NCBI RefSeq assembly: GCF_049243985.1
Contig: NC_135369.1
Span: forward strand, 24,536,765 to 24,600,764
Direction: 5' to 3'
Length of the DNA: 64,000 nucleotides
DNA from: Paroedura picta
Lineage: Eukaryota; Chordata; Lepidosauria; Squamata; Gekkonidae
The notes under the pieces are model-generated. The model was not told where the DNA came from. It saw nothing but the letters and a program-made list of their open reading frames with translations, and did not search any database. The position numbers were made by a program, and so were the translations under genes. Shown one piece after another: positions 45,337 to 58,300 of the stretch. Each line of letters begins with the position of its first letter. Position 1 is the first letter of the stretch.

Positions 45337-46345
45337 GTGAGGGCTGGGATGCCTGGGTTCTCTGCAAGGGGAAGGGGGTAGCTGGAACCAAGATTCCTGG
45401 CTTTTCTGGGGTGGGAATTGGAGGTCTGGCGTGCCCTGATTGAAGCCTCGGGCACGGGAGTGTCTGGAGAAGCAGGGATCGGGGTCCTGCCTCTTTGCCA
45501 GACGCTTAAGGGGTTGTTGTTTACCAGGTGATGTTATTTATCTCTGTGATATGAAAAATCTCAGCTGCCCGTTAAACTTCTGTTGCAGAGGCAAGGCATA
45601 CTTTCCTCCAGGTTATTGGCCACCCTCCGTGGGTTGGGATGGAGAGACTGGAATGTTAGAAGGCAGATAGGTTTTGTTGATGGGGTAAGATTGTCTTTTC
45701 GTGTTCCCAGCGATATTTGTTCCTCGTGTTGAGGTCCCTGAACATGTGCAGAGTGCCCCTTTGAACAGAATGTCTTCTCTTTTGAAAAGGGCAAAGTGCA
45801 TCTGAGCCTGCACAGAGAGCTTTCGCCTTGTGTGAAAATTGGCATACGGAGTATATTCCTTAAGAGATTCCTTAAGCCCCCCTCCCACCCATGCACCAAC
45901 TTTTAACATCTTCCTGATTTGAAAATGGGTAGGGGGATGGATTTATTTCAAATGTCAGATGTGTTAGAGCTGGGGGATAGGGTAGAATGAGAGAGGAAGC
46001 CAAGGTACTTAGATTTTAGGGTTGAAAGACTTGTGCTGAGGATCTAGCCCTGTAAGCAAGGTATAATAGGCCTGCTTTGGGGAAAGAGCTCTGGGAAATT
46101 TGTGAAGCCCACATCCCCTGACAATGAAATGGAATGAATACCCTTCCCCTCAGAGACTGGAATGAGATATAAGACCCAAAAAGCAAGTCTATTTAGTGGT
46201 TGTGAAAATTGTATTTTGGGACAAAGCCGTCTCTTTCCTTTGTTGTTAGCAGCTGCCTGATTCATCTGAGGTCTGTAGGAGGGGTTGCTGGGGACTGAGG
46301 AGCCGGTGGCGAAGTCCAGGCCAGGGAGACCTGCCTTTGTGGGTC

Positions 46346-49300
46346 ATGACTAACAATCTGGACATCTTTGTGGGGAACACCACTCTGATTGATGAAGAAG
46401 TCTATCAGCTCTGGCTGGATGGGTACTCGGGTAAGGCCTGCATTCCATTCTCTTTTTTGGGGGGGGGCGGGGTTTATGTTAGTGTAATGGTTAGAGCCTC
46501 TTTTGGCGTAGAGGGGTAAGGCAGCAGAAATGCAGTCTGAAAGCTCTGCCCATGAGGCTGGGAGTTCAGTCCCAGCAGCCGGCTCAAGGTTGACTCAACC
46601 TTCCATCCTTCCGAGGTCGGTAAAATGAGTACCCAGCTTGCTGGGGGGTAAACGGTAATGACTGGGGAAGGCACTGGCAAACCACCCCGCATTGAGTCTG
46701 CCAAGAAAACGCTGGAGGGCGTCACCCCAAGGATCAGACATGATTCGGTGCTTGCACAGGGGATACCTTTACCTTTAATGGTTAAAGCAAGATTTGTGCA
46801 AGTGGGGAATCTAAATGCATCACTATAGAATGGGCGAGACTTGCCTTGGCAGTAGTATGTACAACAAGGATCTAGGGGTCATAGTAGGCCATACACTGAA
46901 CATGAGTCAGCAGTGTGACTCCGTGACTAAAAAGGCAAATGGGATTTTGGGCTGTATCAAAAGAAGTATAGTGTCTAGATCACGTGAAGTGATGGCACTG
47001 CTCTTGTTTTCATTGTCTGTATTTACTGGCGTTTTTGTTGACTTCATTTGGCTTATTTATGTTGCCAACTCAAATTGCTTTACTGCTATGATTTATTTTT
47101 ATTGTTGTCGGTTTGCTTGGCTTTATTTTATTGTGGTGAGCCGCCTGGAATGAGACCAGCATACAGATGTTTTAAATAAACTCAAATTGACAGGTTCAGT
47201 CAGAAATCTTACAGCAAAGGAGGAACCTGAGGTGGGATTGAAAGAAAGGAAGAAGGCCATACGCCAAAGGCATTCTGGGAGGAAGTTTTGAGCACATGAG
47301 ATAATGGGCAGTTATCTTACCTTTGTAGTCCTGCTACTCCTTGTTGAGGCTGCCCTGTGTGCAGATGAGTTCAGCCTTTGTTCTCCTTTGCTCTTCTGTA
47401 GTGAACGATGCCGTGACGCTCCGCCTGCGCAGTGGAATCTTGGAGCAAACAGGGGCTACAGTGGATGTGCTCCAGAGTGACACCATGGATCACTACCGGA
47501 CCTTCTACATGCTGGAACGCCTCCTTCATTCGCCCCCCAAGCTGTTGAACCAACTGCTCTTCCAGATACCCCCTTGTCGCCAGACCATGTTGATTGAAAG
47601 GTGGAGTGAGATGCGGGTTGGGGCAAGGGTCTTTGAGGTGGGGTCTCCTGGAGGAAAGGCTTAGGTTGGCAGATGTGGTGGGGGAGTATGCAGTCTACTG
47701 AACATCACAGAACTTTTAATCAGGAAAATTGTGAAATCATAGGATCTCAGAAGGGTGTGTATGTGTGTGGTGGTAGCTAGGTTGTTTTTTTATTTAGTTA
47801 GATATTTATATCGTGCTTTTTTCGTCATTATATGTCTACTAGGGGCCAAGCCCATTGCATTCAGGAAGGCAACGGGTGCTAGATTAGGGGGTGGTAGTGG
47901 TGGAAGAACTCTGTAGAGGGCCTCTCCCTCCCCCCAGGACCTGGAAAGGCTGCAGGCTGGAGGCCCCTGGGAAGGGCACTCACCAGCAGGAGCAGCTCTC
48001 GTGCAGCAGGGATCTGTAGCCTCGGAGGGAAGTGGAAAGAGCAGGTTATAGTCAGGGGTGCGGGATGGAAGGTGATTGGCTGGCTGCTGGACAGACAGGC
48101 AAGCCGGTTGGAGGAGGTGTCACTCAAAGAAGGGACAACCTCTCTGAGTGGGTGTTAAGCACTGAGTAGCACTTAAGCCTAAGATTCCCTAGAAGATGGT
48201 TACCTTGTTGGACCTTTGATATTAGTAGACCCAAGATACATGTCTTAAAATATAAGGTTGCATGTTGAAGACTAACTAACGAAAACAAGGCTGTTATACC
48301 TAGGAATTAGTTCTGCTTATAACGTTTCATATTGTTTGAATAAAGTATTTGCCATCGCCAGCTTGAAAACTACTTTTTTCTTGTTTACACATCGGCTGAC
48401 GGTCGTCTCTGCTTGAGACTCCTTCAAGCAGTGAAAAGTAGGGTATAAAAACCAACCTTCTTAAGTTGATACGCTAAAAGAGAAGAAGAAGAAGAGTTGG
48501 TTCTTATATGCCGCTTTTCCCTACCCGAAGGAGGCTCAAAGCGGCTTACAGTCGCCTTCCCATTCCTCTCCCCACAACAGACACCCTGTGGGGTGGGTGA
48601 GGCTGAGAGAGCGCTGATATCACTGCCCGGTCAGAACAGCTTTATCAGTGCCGTGGCGAGCCCAAGGTCACCCAGTTGGTTGCATGTGGAGGAGTGCAGA
48701 ATCAAACCTGGCATGCCAGATTAGAAGTCCGCACTCCTAACCACTACACCAAACTGGAGCCAAAGATCTCCTATTTGTTGGGGACTATTCAGTGCTAAAG
48801 ACTGTTTTGTTCCATAAGCCACCTTGGAGATCTGGCCCAGCCTCCATGCAGGTGATGTTGACTACAAATGCACATGAATCCTAGATCCCTTTCTAAAGTA
48901 TCCCTCTGACCTTTATGTTGACTTTTCACACCAGGTATTATGCCTTTGATGAAGCTTTTGTGCGGGAAGTGCTGGGCAAGAAGCTCTCCAAGGGCACCAA
49001 GAAAGACCTGGACGACATCAGTGTTAAGACAGGAGTGACACTCAAGAGTTGCCGCCGACAGGTGCCTTCTGTTCTCGGCCTCCCTTGCATCCTCTCCTGC
49101 CCCATCTCATCAGTGTTTGGGACATTCAGTCCATGTGGAGGGCTGCTGGGATTACCTCTGCTCCCCCCCCCTTGTTCATTGATATGGAGGAGCATGGAAG
49201 GTGGATATCCCAGGTTGAGACAGGAGTTTGCATATTTGATCCCTTGCCTATGGGCTCTTCTGCTTTCTCATTTCCTTGCTTGTGTGTCTCTGCTGTGTTG

Positions 49301-52300
49301 TGTTTTCTTCTTTTCTGTGTTGGTTTAGCTAGTCGTTGAGTCAATATTTCTTAGCTCTACTTATTTATTTATGTAGCTATTTTTATTCCACCCCTCTTGG
49401 CCATTGCCACCTTGGGGCGGTGGACAACAGTTTGGTTAAAACGGTAAACAAGCAATAGATGATTAAACTTCTACATACAATTAAAACAATCCAATATCTA
49501 TAACATCACAGTTACAATTAAGCCTGTAATTAGATTTAAGGAGGGGTTGGGGGGAAAGGGAGGAAGGGGGGGACAGGAAGAGAGACTGGACATTTTGATA
49601 TGGAAGTTTTTCTAACTAGCCGTAACCATATGTCTGGCGAAAGAGCTCCATCTTACGTGCCCTGCGGAACTCGGCAAGCGTAAAACCCTGCTGGCAAAAA
49701 ACCTGCTTTGGCATTATGATCTCTCTGGCATAAAACCCAGCAGTTTAAATCTGCAAGTTTTTATTCTGGGCATACAGGGATATCGAACAGACTAGGAAGT
49801 AAAACTTGTAGGAGAGGTGGGGGGGAATCCAAACCAATGTTCATGTTAAGTCATTTCCAACTTAATCAAGTTGCTTCCAACTTAGGGGCGTGCAAATGAG
49901 GGAAATGAGAAAGCAGAAGAGCTCTATGATACATTGATTTAATCCTGTCTCCTTTTGCAGTGAGGTGATCTTCTTATCTTTGTATGATGAAAGCGTATCT
50001 TCAATAGACCTTTATATATGCCAGTTTCATTTGAACTTAATTTTTATGGCTTCCTGCCCAGCCAACTGAGGAATTGTAGTGTGAAGGTGCTGTTTGTTAC
50101 AAATCCCTCATCGTGGAACTACAGTTCCCAGGATTCCCTGAGGAGAGATGCTGGCTGTTACATGAGGTGCTTTCTTGGCGTGGATGGGGCCCCGACAACT
50201 GCCTTGTTTTTCAGTTTGACAATTTCAAGCGGGTCTTCAAGGCGGTCGAAGAGCTCCGAGGGTCTCTGGTAGAAAATATTCAGCAGCACTTCCTGCTTTC
50301 TGACCGGCTAGCCAGGTAAGGGGCAGGAATCATAGAGTTGGAAGGGGCCATACAGGCCATCTAGTCCAACCCCCTGCTCAACGCAGGATTAGCCCTAAGC
50401 ATCCTAAAGCATCCAAGAAAAGTGTGTATCCAACCTTTGCTTGAAGACTGCCAGTGAGGGGGAGCTCACCACCTCCTTAGGCAGCCTATTCCACTGCTGA
50501 ACTGAGGAAGAAAGAGGTCAGCATGGAACACCATGGGGTAAATGTTATTTTACTCTTCTCCCTGGTCTTCTTGTCCACCCAGGGAAGGAGGCTAATCTTG
50601 TAGTCCTTTGGCTCGATGGGACACCAATGGGTAGCGGGGACAGGAGAGAGGAGGCCACGATCCATAGTCATGCTCCTCTTACCTGGCAACATTGCCCCTC
50701 TTTTTCAGGGATTACGCAGCCATCGTCTTCTTTGCCAACAGTCGCTTTGAGACGGGGAAGAAGAAGCTGCAGTACTTGACGTTTGAAGATTTCGCATACT
50801 GTGCTGAGCAGATGATTCAGAACTGGACTTTGGGAGCAGTGGGTGAGTGTGGGGCCCTCAAAAAGGGTTCTGGCCCACAGTGTGGTTTTGGAGGCTAGCT
50901 CCCCCCCCCCCCCCGGCAAGTGCTTTATATTTGCCCTTTCTGAAGATCTTTTTAACAATAAGGAGCACCCTAGAAGCCAGTGGTTCATGGAAAATATAAA
51001 CAGCCTATAGAAATTAAAATGTCCCAGCTGTGATTCAGGGGTTTGTTGGGATGAGAGCCTGGAGACCTAGAGTCATCCTGACGTGGAGAGCCCAGGCTAG
51101 CCCCATCTCATCAAATCTTGCAGCGTCATCCTCCGTCACTGTTATTCCTTGATTAGGCTTCCATACCGCTCTCCTAGCAAGCCAGCTCAGGGCAGTGTAC
51201 GTCATGTTAAAAGCACCACGCTAAACACCATAAAACAATGAACAGTTAAATGGAATCTCTAAAAGTTTAACATTTAGACAGAGAAGGCGACTAGGATGGT
51301 TGCGGGGTTGGAATCCAGGCCTTACGAAGAAAGGCTGAGAGGCGTATGTGTGGCTTGGAGAAGAGGAGGGCCAGGCGTGATGGGATAGCTGCCTTTAACC
51401 ACGTAAAAGGTAGACATGTTGAAGAGGGGGCCAACTTGTTTACTGCAGCTTTAGAGACTAGGATTAGTAGGAGCAATGGGTTCAAATTATGGGAAAGGAG
51501 GTTCCACTTAAATTTTGGAAAGCATTTTCTGATGGTGAGGTCTGTTCGTAGAAGGAGTCTGCTGTCTCAGAGGGTGGTGGAGTCTCCTCTTTGGGAAGTT
51601 TATAGGAGAAGTGCTATCCTGACTGGGGTAGAGTTTGGGACCCATCACACAATATTTATTATTATGTTTATTAGATCTGTAGGCCACTGCTCTTGGCCCA
51701 ATCAAAAATAATACGGTATTAAAAACATAACGAGAATGAAAGACTAACCATCCAATCCCCCCTCCCATCCACCATTGTTTCCAGGCAGTGAGGTTACTCT
51801 TTTAGAAGAGAGGCTGGGGTTTTTGTAGCCCACTTTGCACTTCCCAAAGGAGTCACAAAGCGGCTTACACCCTGTGAGGTAGGTGAGGCTGAGAGAGCTC
51901 TGAGAGAACTGCAAGTGGTCCAAGGTCACCCAGCTGGCTGCATGTGGAGGAGGAATCAAACATGGCTCTCCAGATTCGAGGCCGCTGCTCTTAACCACTT
52001 CACCAAGCTGGGTCTCGAGCATATACTAATGAACATGGTCTTAATCAGCAGGCAGGTATATATGGGTTTAGGTGTTCCTTCAGGTGCCACAGTTCCTCAT
52101 GTCGAAGAGTTTTAATAGTAACCAGCAGCCAGTGTTGAGCTTTGGAAAACAAAAGAACAAAGTGTAATTTGCACCAGTGACCTTCTGAACAGTCTTCAAA
52201 GGCAGCTCCACATAGAGTGCATTGCAGTAGTCCAACCTGCCTGTAATTATGGCATTAGTAAATGCAGCTGAATCCTGACTTGGTTGGCCAGCACTTTGCA

Positions 52301-55300
52301 GGAAGCAGTGAGGAAAGACTTCTCTCTCCACTGGGGCACAGGAATTGCCTTGCTGGATCATACCGAAGGTTCCTGCCATCTAATCCAGCGTTCCATTTCC
52401 TACTGTAGCCCAACCAGATACTTTTGGGAGGCCTAGTAGCAAGGCTTGAAGATCACAGCCTCCTGCTGTTGTTTGTCCCCAGCACTGGAGATTGAGAGAT
52501 ATACGGCTTCTTTATGAGGAGGTTTTGCTTGGTTAAGTCTTTGAAAATGTCTATTTGTCACCTCTGCACACATCCTTTCTAGCCTTTAACTCATTCTGAG
52601 AAACAACACTGGCTGGGCTACGAATAATGACCTTTCTCTGACCCTGGTGTTGTATAATGCCAGGTCTTAATGAGACTGCTGCTCTTCAGAGCTTTTTTTC
52701 ATGGAGGCCCTGGCATGCAGGACTGAGATCTGGGTTCAGGAAGGCACCCAAAAGAGATGGCCCCACTTGGGTTCTTGGTCCTCCACCAATCCCAGACTAA
52801 GTGGGGGGACGGGACAGTTTGTGATACTAGTCTGAGAATCTTTTTCCCTTCAGAGCACTCCTTCCACCAATGATCCCAGAAATTGAATGTGTGGGTCCGG
52901 TGTGGGATACAGTGGAGAGTTGGACCATCTGTCTGGTGTACCAACCACCTAAAGTTTGGACAGAAACCCTGGCAAATTTTCTGGAGCTGGTAGCTGCATG
53001 GGCCTTGCCATTCCCCAGACTGATTATTCTGGGGTACTTTAGTGTTCATGCAGAGAAGACCAGTTCCATGCAGCATCTTATAAGTTGCTTATGAAATGGC
53101 AGTAAAGGCCACCAAAAGAGAATATTCTGCGGCCTCCACAAGTTCTTGCCCAACACAATTATTCAAGACAAATTCGGTTGCTTGCATTCTTAACTAAAGG
53201 ATCACACACAATTACTCCATCAGCTATTAGCTGTGAGGCTTTTGCAAGCTTTTTTGCAGAGAAAATCCTGTCACTCCACCAGAATTTGCCTGCCAGCTTT
53301 GATACAGTCAGGGAACTGGAAGCTCCTTGTCTATCTCTAGATCCTGTTTTGGACCGCTTCAGTCGGCTCTCCTTAGCCAATGTGGACAGGAGTCTGGCAG
53401 CTCTTCAGGCAGCCTTGTGTCCCCTTGACCCATGTCCCTCGTGGCTAGTGAAAGCTGGTGGTGAGGAGTTTTCACACACATCCTGGGAGACTATTTTAGC
53501 TTTAGGGACCTTCGCGGAGAGGTGGCCACAGTTAGGCCACATGAAAAAACTGGGACTGGTGATTGAGTGAGCATTTGCAGAACAGGTCGAGAGTTTCACG
53601 GACGAAACATTGGTTCTTGACCTATTCCAATCCAGCCTCCGACCTGACCAGTGTAGAGACAGTTCTAGTTGCCCTTAAGGATGATCTCCAGAGGCAGCTG
53701 AATCAAGGTGGCTTGGTGCTGCTGTTCTTGCTAGATTTGAGAACAGTGTTCGACACTGAGTCTAGCTAATATGGGGATTTGGTGTACAGCCTTTAAATGG
53801 CTACAGTCCTTTCTCCAAGGCTGGGAAGATGGCACCAGGGGAAAGAACTTCCCCATGGCTTGCCCTGGAATGTGGGATCCCTCAGGGAACAGTTATCTCC
53901 CCAGTGCTATTTAACAGCTGTGTGCACCCCTCATCCAACCCGTCCAGAGTTTCAGGCTGGGTTCTCATCAGTATGTTGATGACACCCAGCTATTTCTGTT
54001 GATGAGCAACCATCCATTGACACCCCTAGATTCTTTGGCCAAATGCCTGGAGGCTGTAGTGAACTGGCTCAAGTGGAGTCAGCTGAAGTGAAGTCCTGCT
54101 AAGATGGAGTTCCTCTGGCTGAGCCAGTTAGCTGAAGATGAGAGAGTGCGACTTCCAGCTCTTGATGGGGTCCAGCTGACATCTTTGGTCACAGTCATGA
54201 GCCTGGATGCCTCCCTACCCATGGAGGCCCAAGTCACCAATGTTGCCCACTTGGCATTTCCTCATCTTCACTAAGCAGAATAGCTGGCCCCTTACCTGTT
54301 GGTGCCTGATCTAGCCACCACAATGTGTGCAATGGCCTCGACCAGGGCCAGGGCCTTTTCGGTCCTGGCCCCTACCTGGTGGAATGAGCTCCCGGGAGAG
54401 CTGCGGGCCCTGCAAGATCTTCCATCATTCCGCAGGGCCTGCAAGACGGAGCTCTTCCGCCAGGTTTACGGTTGAGGACGAGGCTAACATCTATGCCCCC
54501 CCCAGGGACCCGGGACCCAGGACCTGGGATTGAGATTGGGGATTAGTACCATCAGTATCCCCTCTCCACCTGCTTGTAGTAGGAGGGGGAGGTTGATTAG
54601 CCTATCTTGCCAGGTTAGCTTGCTAACCGATAATGTTTTATTGTAATTGTTGCTGAGGGTTTTTAATGGATTTTATTGGGGGTTTTAAAATGTTGTAACC
54701 CGCCACGAGCCGTAAGGGAGTGGCGGGCAATAAATCGAAAGATAATAATAATAATAATAATAATAATAATCTCCAGACTAGACAACTGCAACCCACTCTA
54801 GGCAGGTCTACCCTTGAAACTGCTCCAGAAACACCAGCTGGTCCAGAATGTGGCAACATACATCCTTAGCCGATGTGGACAGGAGTCTGGCAGCCCTTCA
54901 GCCAGCCATGTGTCCTTACTAAGACCCAGTGGAGAGCTCATAAAACACCAATGCTCTTCCAGCTGCACTGGTTCCAGATTGGACACCAGATCATGTTCAG
55001 GGTTTTGACTCTCACCTTTAAAACCCAACAGACTTTTGTATCTTCAGGACCACCTCTTCCACAATGTCCCTCAGATAGCGCTACGGCTGAGCAACCAGAA
55101 CGTACTCAAGGTCTCCACACTTAAAGAAATAAAACTAGCCTTGACCAGGGCTTTTTCTACCTAGTGAGATCAGGGCCTGCAGGATTTAAAACAGTTCCAC
55201 AGGGCCTGTGAGTCTGAGCTGTTCCGCCAGGCCTACGGTGGAGACCAGGAAAATGACGTCTAAAATATTGTGATGTCTAAAATATCCACCCCACTAAACC

Positions 55301-58300
55301 CTAATGAGAGGCAGTTTTTAAAAAAATTAATAATCTGTTGAATGAACCTTTTATCATATATATTAATGGATTGCTTCGTGTTATCAGCCTTCCCTGAGCC
55401 AGACAGGGAATGGCAGCATAAAGAACAAAGATGATGATGATGATGATTTATTTCCTTTCTGCCACTATTTCCTGATCAAACACATTTTTTGAGAGTAGCC
55501 AGTCTAGGGCGGGGGACGGGGGTGATTGAACATGCTCAGACCCGGCCTTGGTCATATCCCCGTCTGTTTTTCTTTGGCAGATGCCAAAGTGGATGACATG
55601 GATGTCGACCTTGACAAGGAATTCTTGCAGGGGCTGAAGGAGCTAAAGATTCTGATTACAGACAAAGACTTGTTGGATCTGCACAAAAGGTATCTCTGCT
55701 GGGATGAGGAGACTGTGCCGGTGAGGGGAGTGCTGGCGTTTTCTGTGAGAGGAGTGGGGTCTAGAGTGCAGGATGGGTGCCTTTCTGAGTCTCACTACGG
55801 ACTTCTTGTATTTTACACCGATGCCCATACGTTCATCCAGGCAAATAGTTGATCTGTTCCAGAATACCCTGGAACTTCCTAATAGGATAGCCCAATGGTT
55901 GAGAGAGAAAATTCCCAGGCAGATGGAGTCTGTAAGGCAGGGGTAGTCAACCTGTGGTCCTCCAGATGTTCATGGACTACAATTCCCATGAGCCCCTGCC
56001 AGCGTTTGCACGAGAGGGTTTTCACCAGGGCAAATTCTGCCTTTCTAAGACCATTGGATCTTTGGATCTTAAGGGTGTAATTGCTTAGGATTGCACCTTA
56101 ATCCTTGCTAGGAAACCATGAAAGCTAGCAGTGTTTTTTTTTTTTTTTAAGGTGAATGCTGAGTCCTAGGATGCCAAACTCAGCCTAGGGTAGATTCAAA
56201 TGGGGTAGCCGTGTTGATCTGAAGTAGCACAATAAAATCAGAGTCCAGTAGCACCTTTAAGACCAACAAAGATTTATTCGGGGTGTGAGCTTTCGAGTGC
56301 AAGCACACTTCCTCAGACTTCCTCCTTACATGACACGGAATATATAGCAAAAATCAGTTCTGTTACATCAGTAGACTCACACAACCAAATGCAACTTTCT
56401 ACTCCCAGAAAATTTTTGCAGCAATCATTCTTTATGTGGTTGTGTGACACAGTCTACTGATATAACATAATTGATTTTCTTCAGCCTAGGGTGTCACATT
56501 TTACCCTTGCCATGTCCACAGGCAGTCCTGAGTCTGCTTCCATGTGGGGGAGGTGTTGGGAATTTGGAACATTGGATACATGGGGGGCAGGGGTCATGAG
56601 CAACCCCCAGAGGCCTTAAATGTTCTCCCGTGCTCTTTGGACAGCTGGCCTCCTGCATTAGGAGATGCAGGTTGATTTCTGAAGAGATGGATACTGGAGC
56701 TCTGCCTTCCCTAGAAATCCTGCCTCATTCAGATAGCATGTTCTCCGCGCATGCTCAGAGGTGCTTCCACCTTTTCCAGGCTGGATGCTGTAAAATCAGT
56801 TTGGGGGCTTAGAATTCCAGCCCTCCTCATTCCTGACCTTCCTCCATATTGCTTCCTACACAGCCTGGTGTGTACATCCTTGAGAGGGAAGATTTCTGTG
56901 TTCAACGAGATGGAAGCCAGTTTCAAGGTGCGCTGTGGAAAACAGGAGATGGCTGCATTGTGACACAGTTTCTTAGGGTCAAGAGATCGTGAGCTCCCCT
57001 CCACCTGCAGCCCCCCTCCTCCCCCCAGGCCTATTTTCACCTCCCACTAGTGGCTGAGGCCTGCACCACCACTCTCATCATAAATCTGTGTATGACCCAA
57101 GGCTGTCATCTCTCCATTGGCCAGCAGAGAGCGGTGTTGTGCTTTAGACTGTACAGACCAGCAAGAGAGGGATAAGCTTCACCCTGTAGGCATGGGACTT
57201 CTGTGACCCTCCTGTGTCCCTTTGCAGAATCTCTCCCGGGCACTGATTAACATTGCTTCGAAGCTCACCCACAGCAAAGACGTGCGAGACTTTTTTGTCG
57301 ATCTGGTGGAGAAGGTAAGCAGTGCCCATGACCCCTGCTTTAGATCTTCCCTCTGCATATCAATTGGAAGAGCTGTGCATGCAGGTATACTCTCAGAAAC
57401 CAAGCAGATTCTTCCATATTGGTTTCTAGGGGTCCTAGATGCTGTGAGCCCCTGTAGCCATAGCCTGCCTCTCCGAATTGGATGGTCACTAGCTGGAATG
57501 TCCACCTTTTATCCTAGAGCAGCCTTTTTCAGCCCTTTGACCATGGAGGAGCCCTTGAAATAATTCTTCAGGCTTCGGAGAGTCCCAAAAGTGATGTCAG
57601 CTGGCCGCACCTCCCTGCCACGCCCTCCGAAAGGGCTGTCCCCAGAAGTGACATCACCACCAGTATCAACAGGCAGGCTCAAGGAGAACTGAGAGGGTGG
57701 GGAGAACCACAGGAGGCAGTTTAAGGTGGGAGTAGGTGTGCAGGCTCTGCCCTGTCCCAGGCACAGAAACCACAAGAGAACTCACTCATGCTCAGAAGGG
57801 GAGCAATGGAAGCGGCTGGCTCCCTAGCTTGTGGCCAATCAATTAAAGCAGGGGGGGGGAAAGGCCACAATCCTCCCCCCTCGTTGGGAATCTCTGCCTT
57901 AGAGGCGCCTGCCTTGTTGTGGGCATTAGCAAGATCAGGGCCCATATTGATGTGCTGTGTGCATCCTCAGAGGTACCTTCTTGCTTCCACACAGTCCCAA
58001 AGTAGAGCTCCTTTGAAAACTGTTCCTGGTTCAAATGAACCCTTGGCTGGCCTTTGGTGATGCCTTCTTTTGTTGTCTCTTAAAAGGGAAGAGACATCCC
58101 TGCCTCTCCCACATCACAGTTGGCTGTAGTCAGTCATCCCCATTTCCTCAGTTTTAGATCTTGTGGAGTATGAGGATCCTAAGTTTCCAGGCCTGTTTCT
58201 TTCTCATAAGAAAAAGAGCATCACAAGGCATGAAATTGTAGCTCTTTGCTGCTTAACATACTTGCATGTCCTTGTGGATGGCAAGAGAGGCACCACTAAG

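Noticed and set aside
52860-54100. Possible host gene in FIBP intron 5 from endonuclease-like frames
   Set aside because: The frames are pieces of a decayed L2 LINE.
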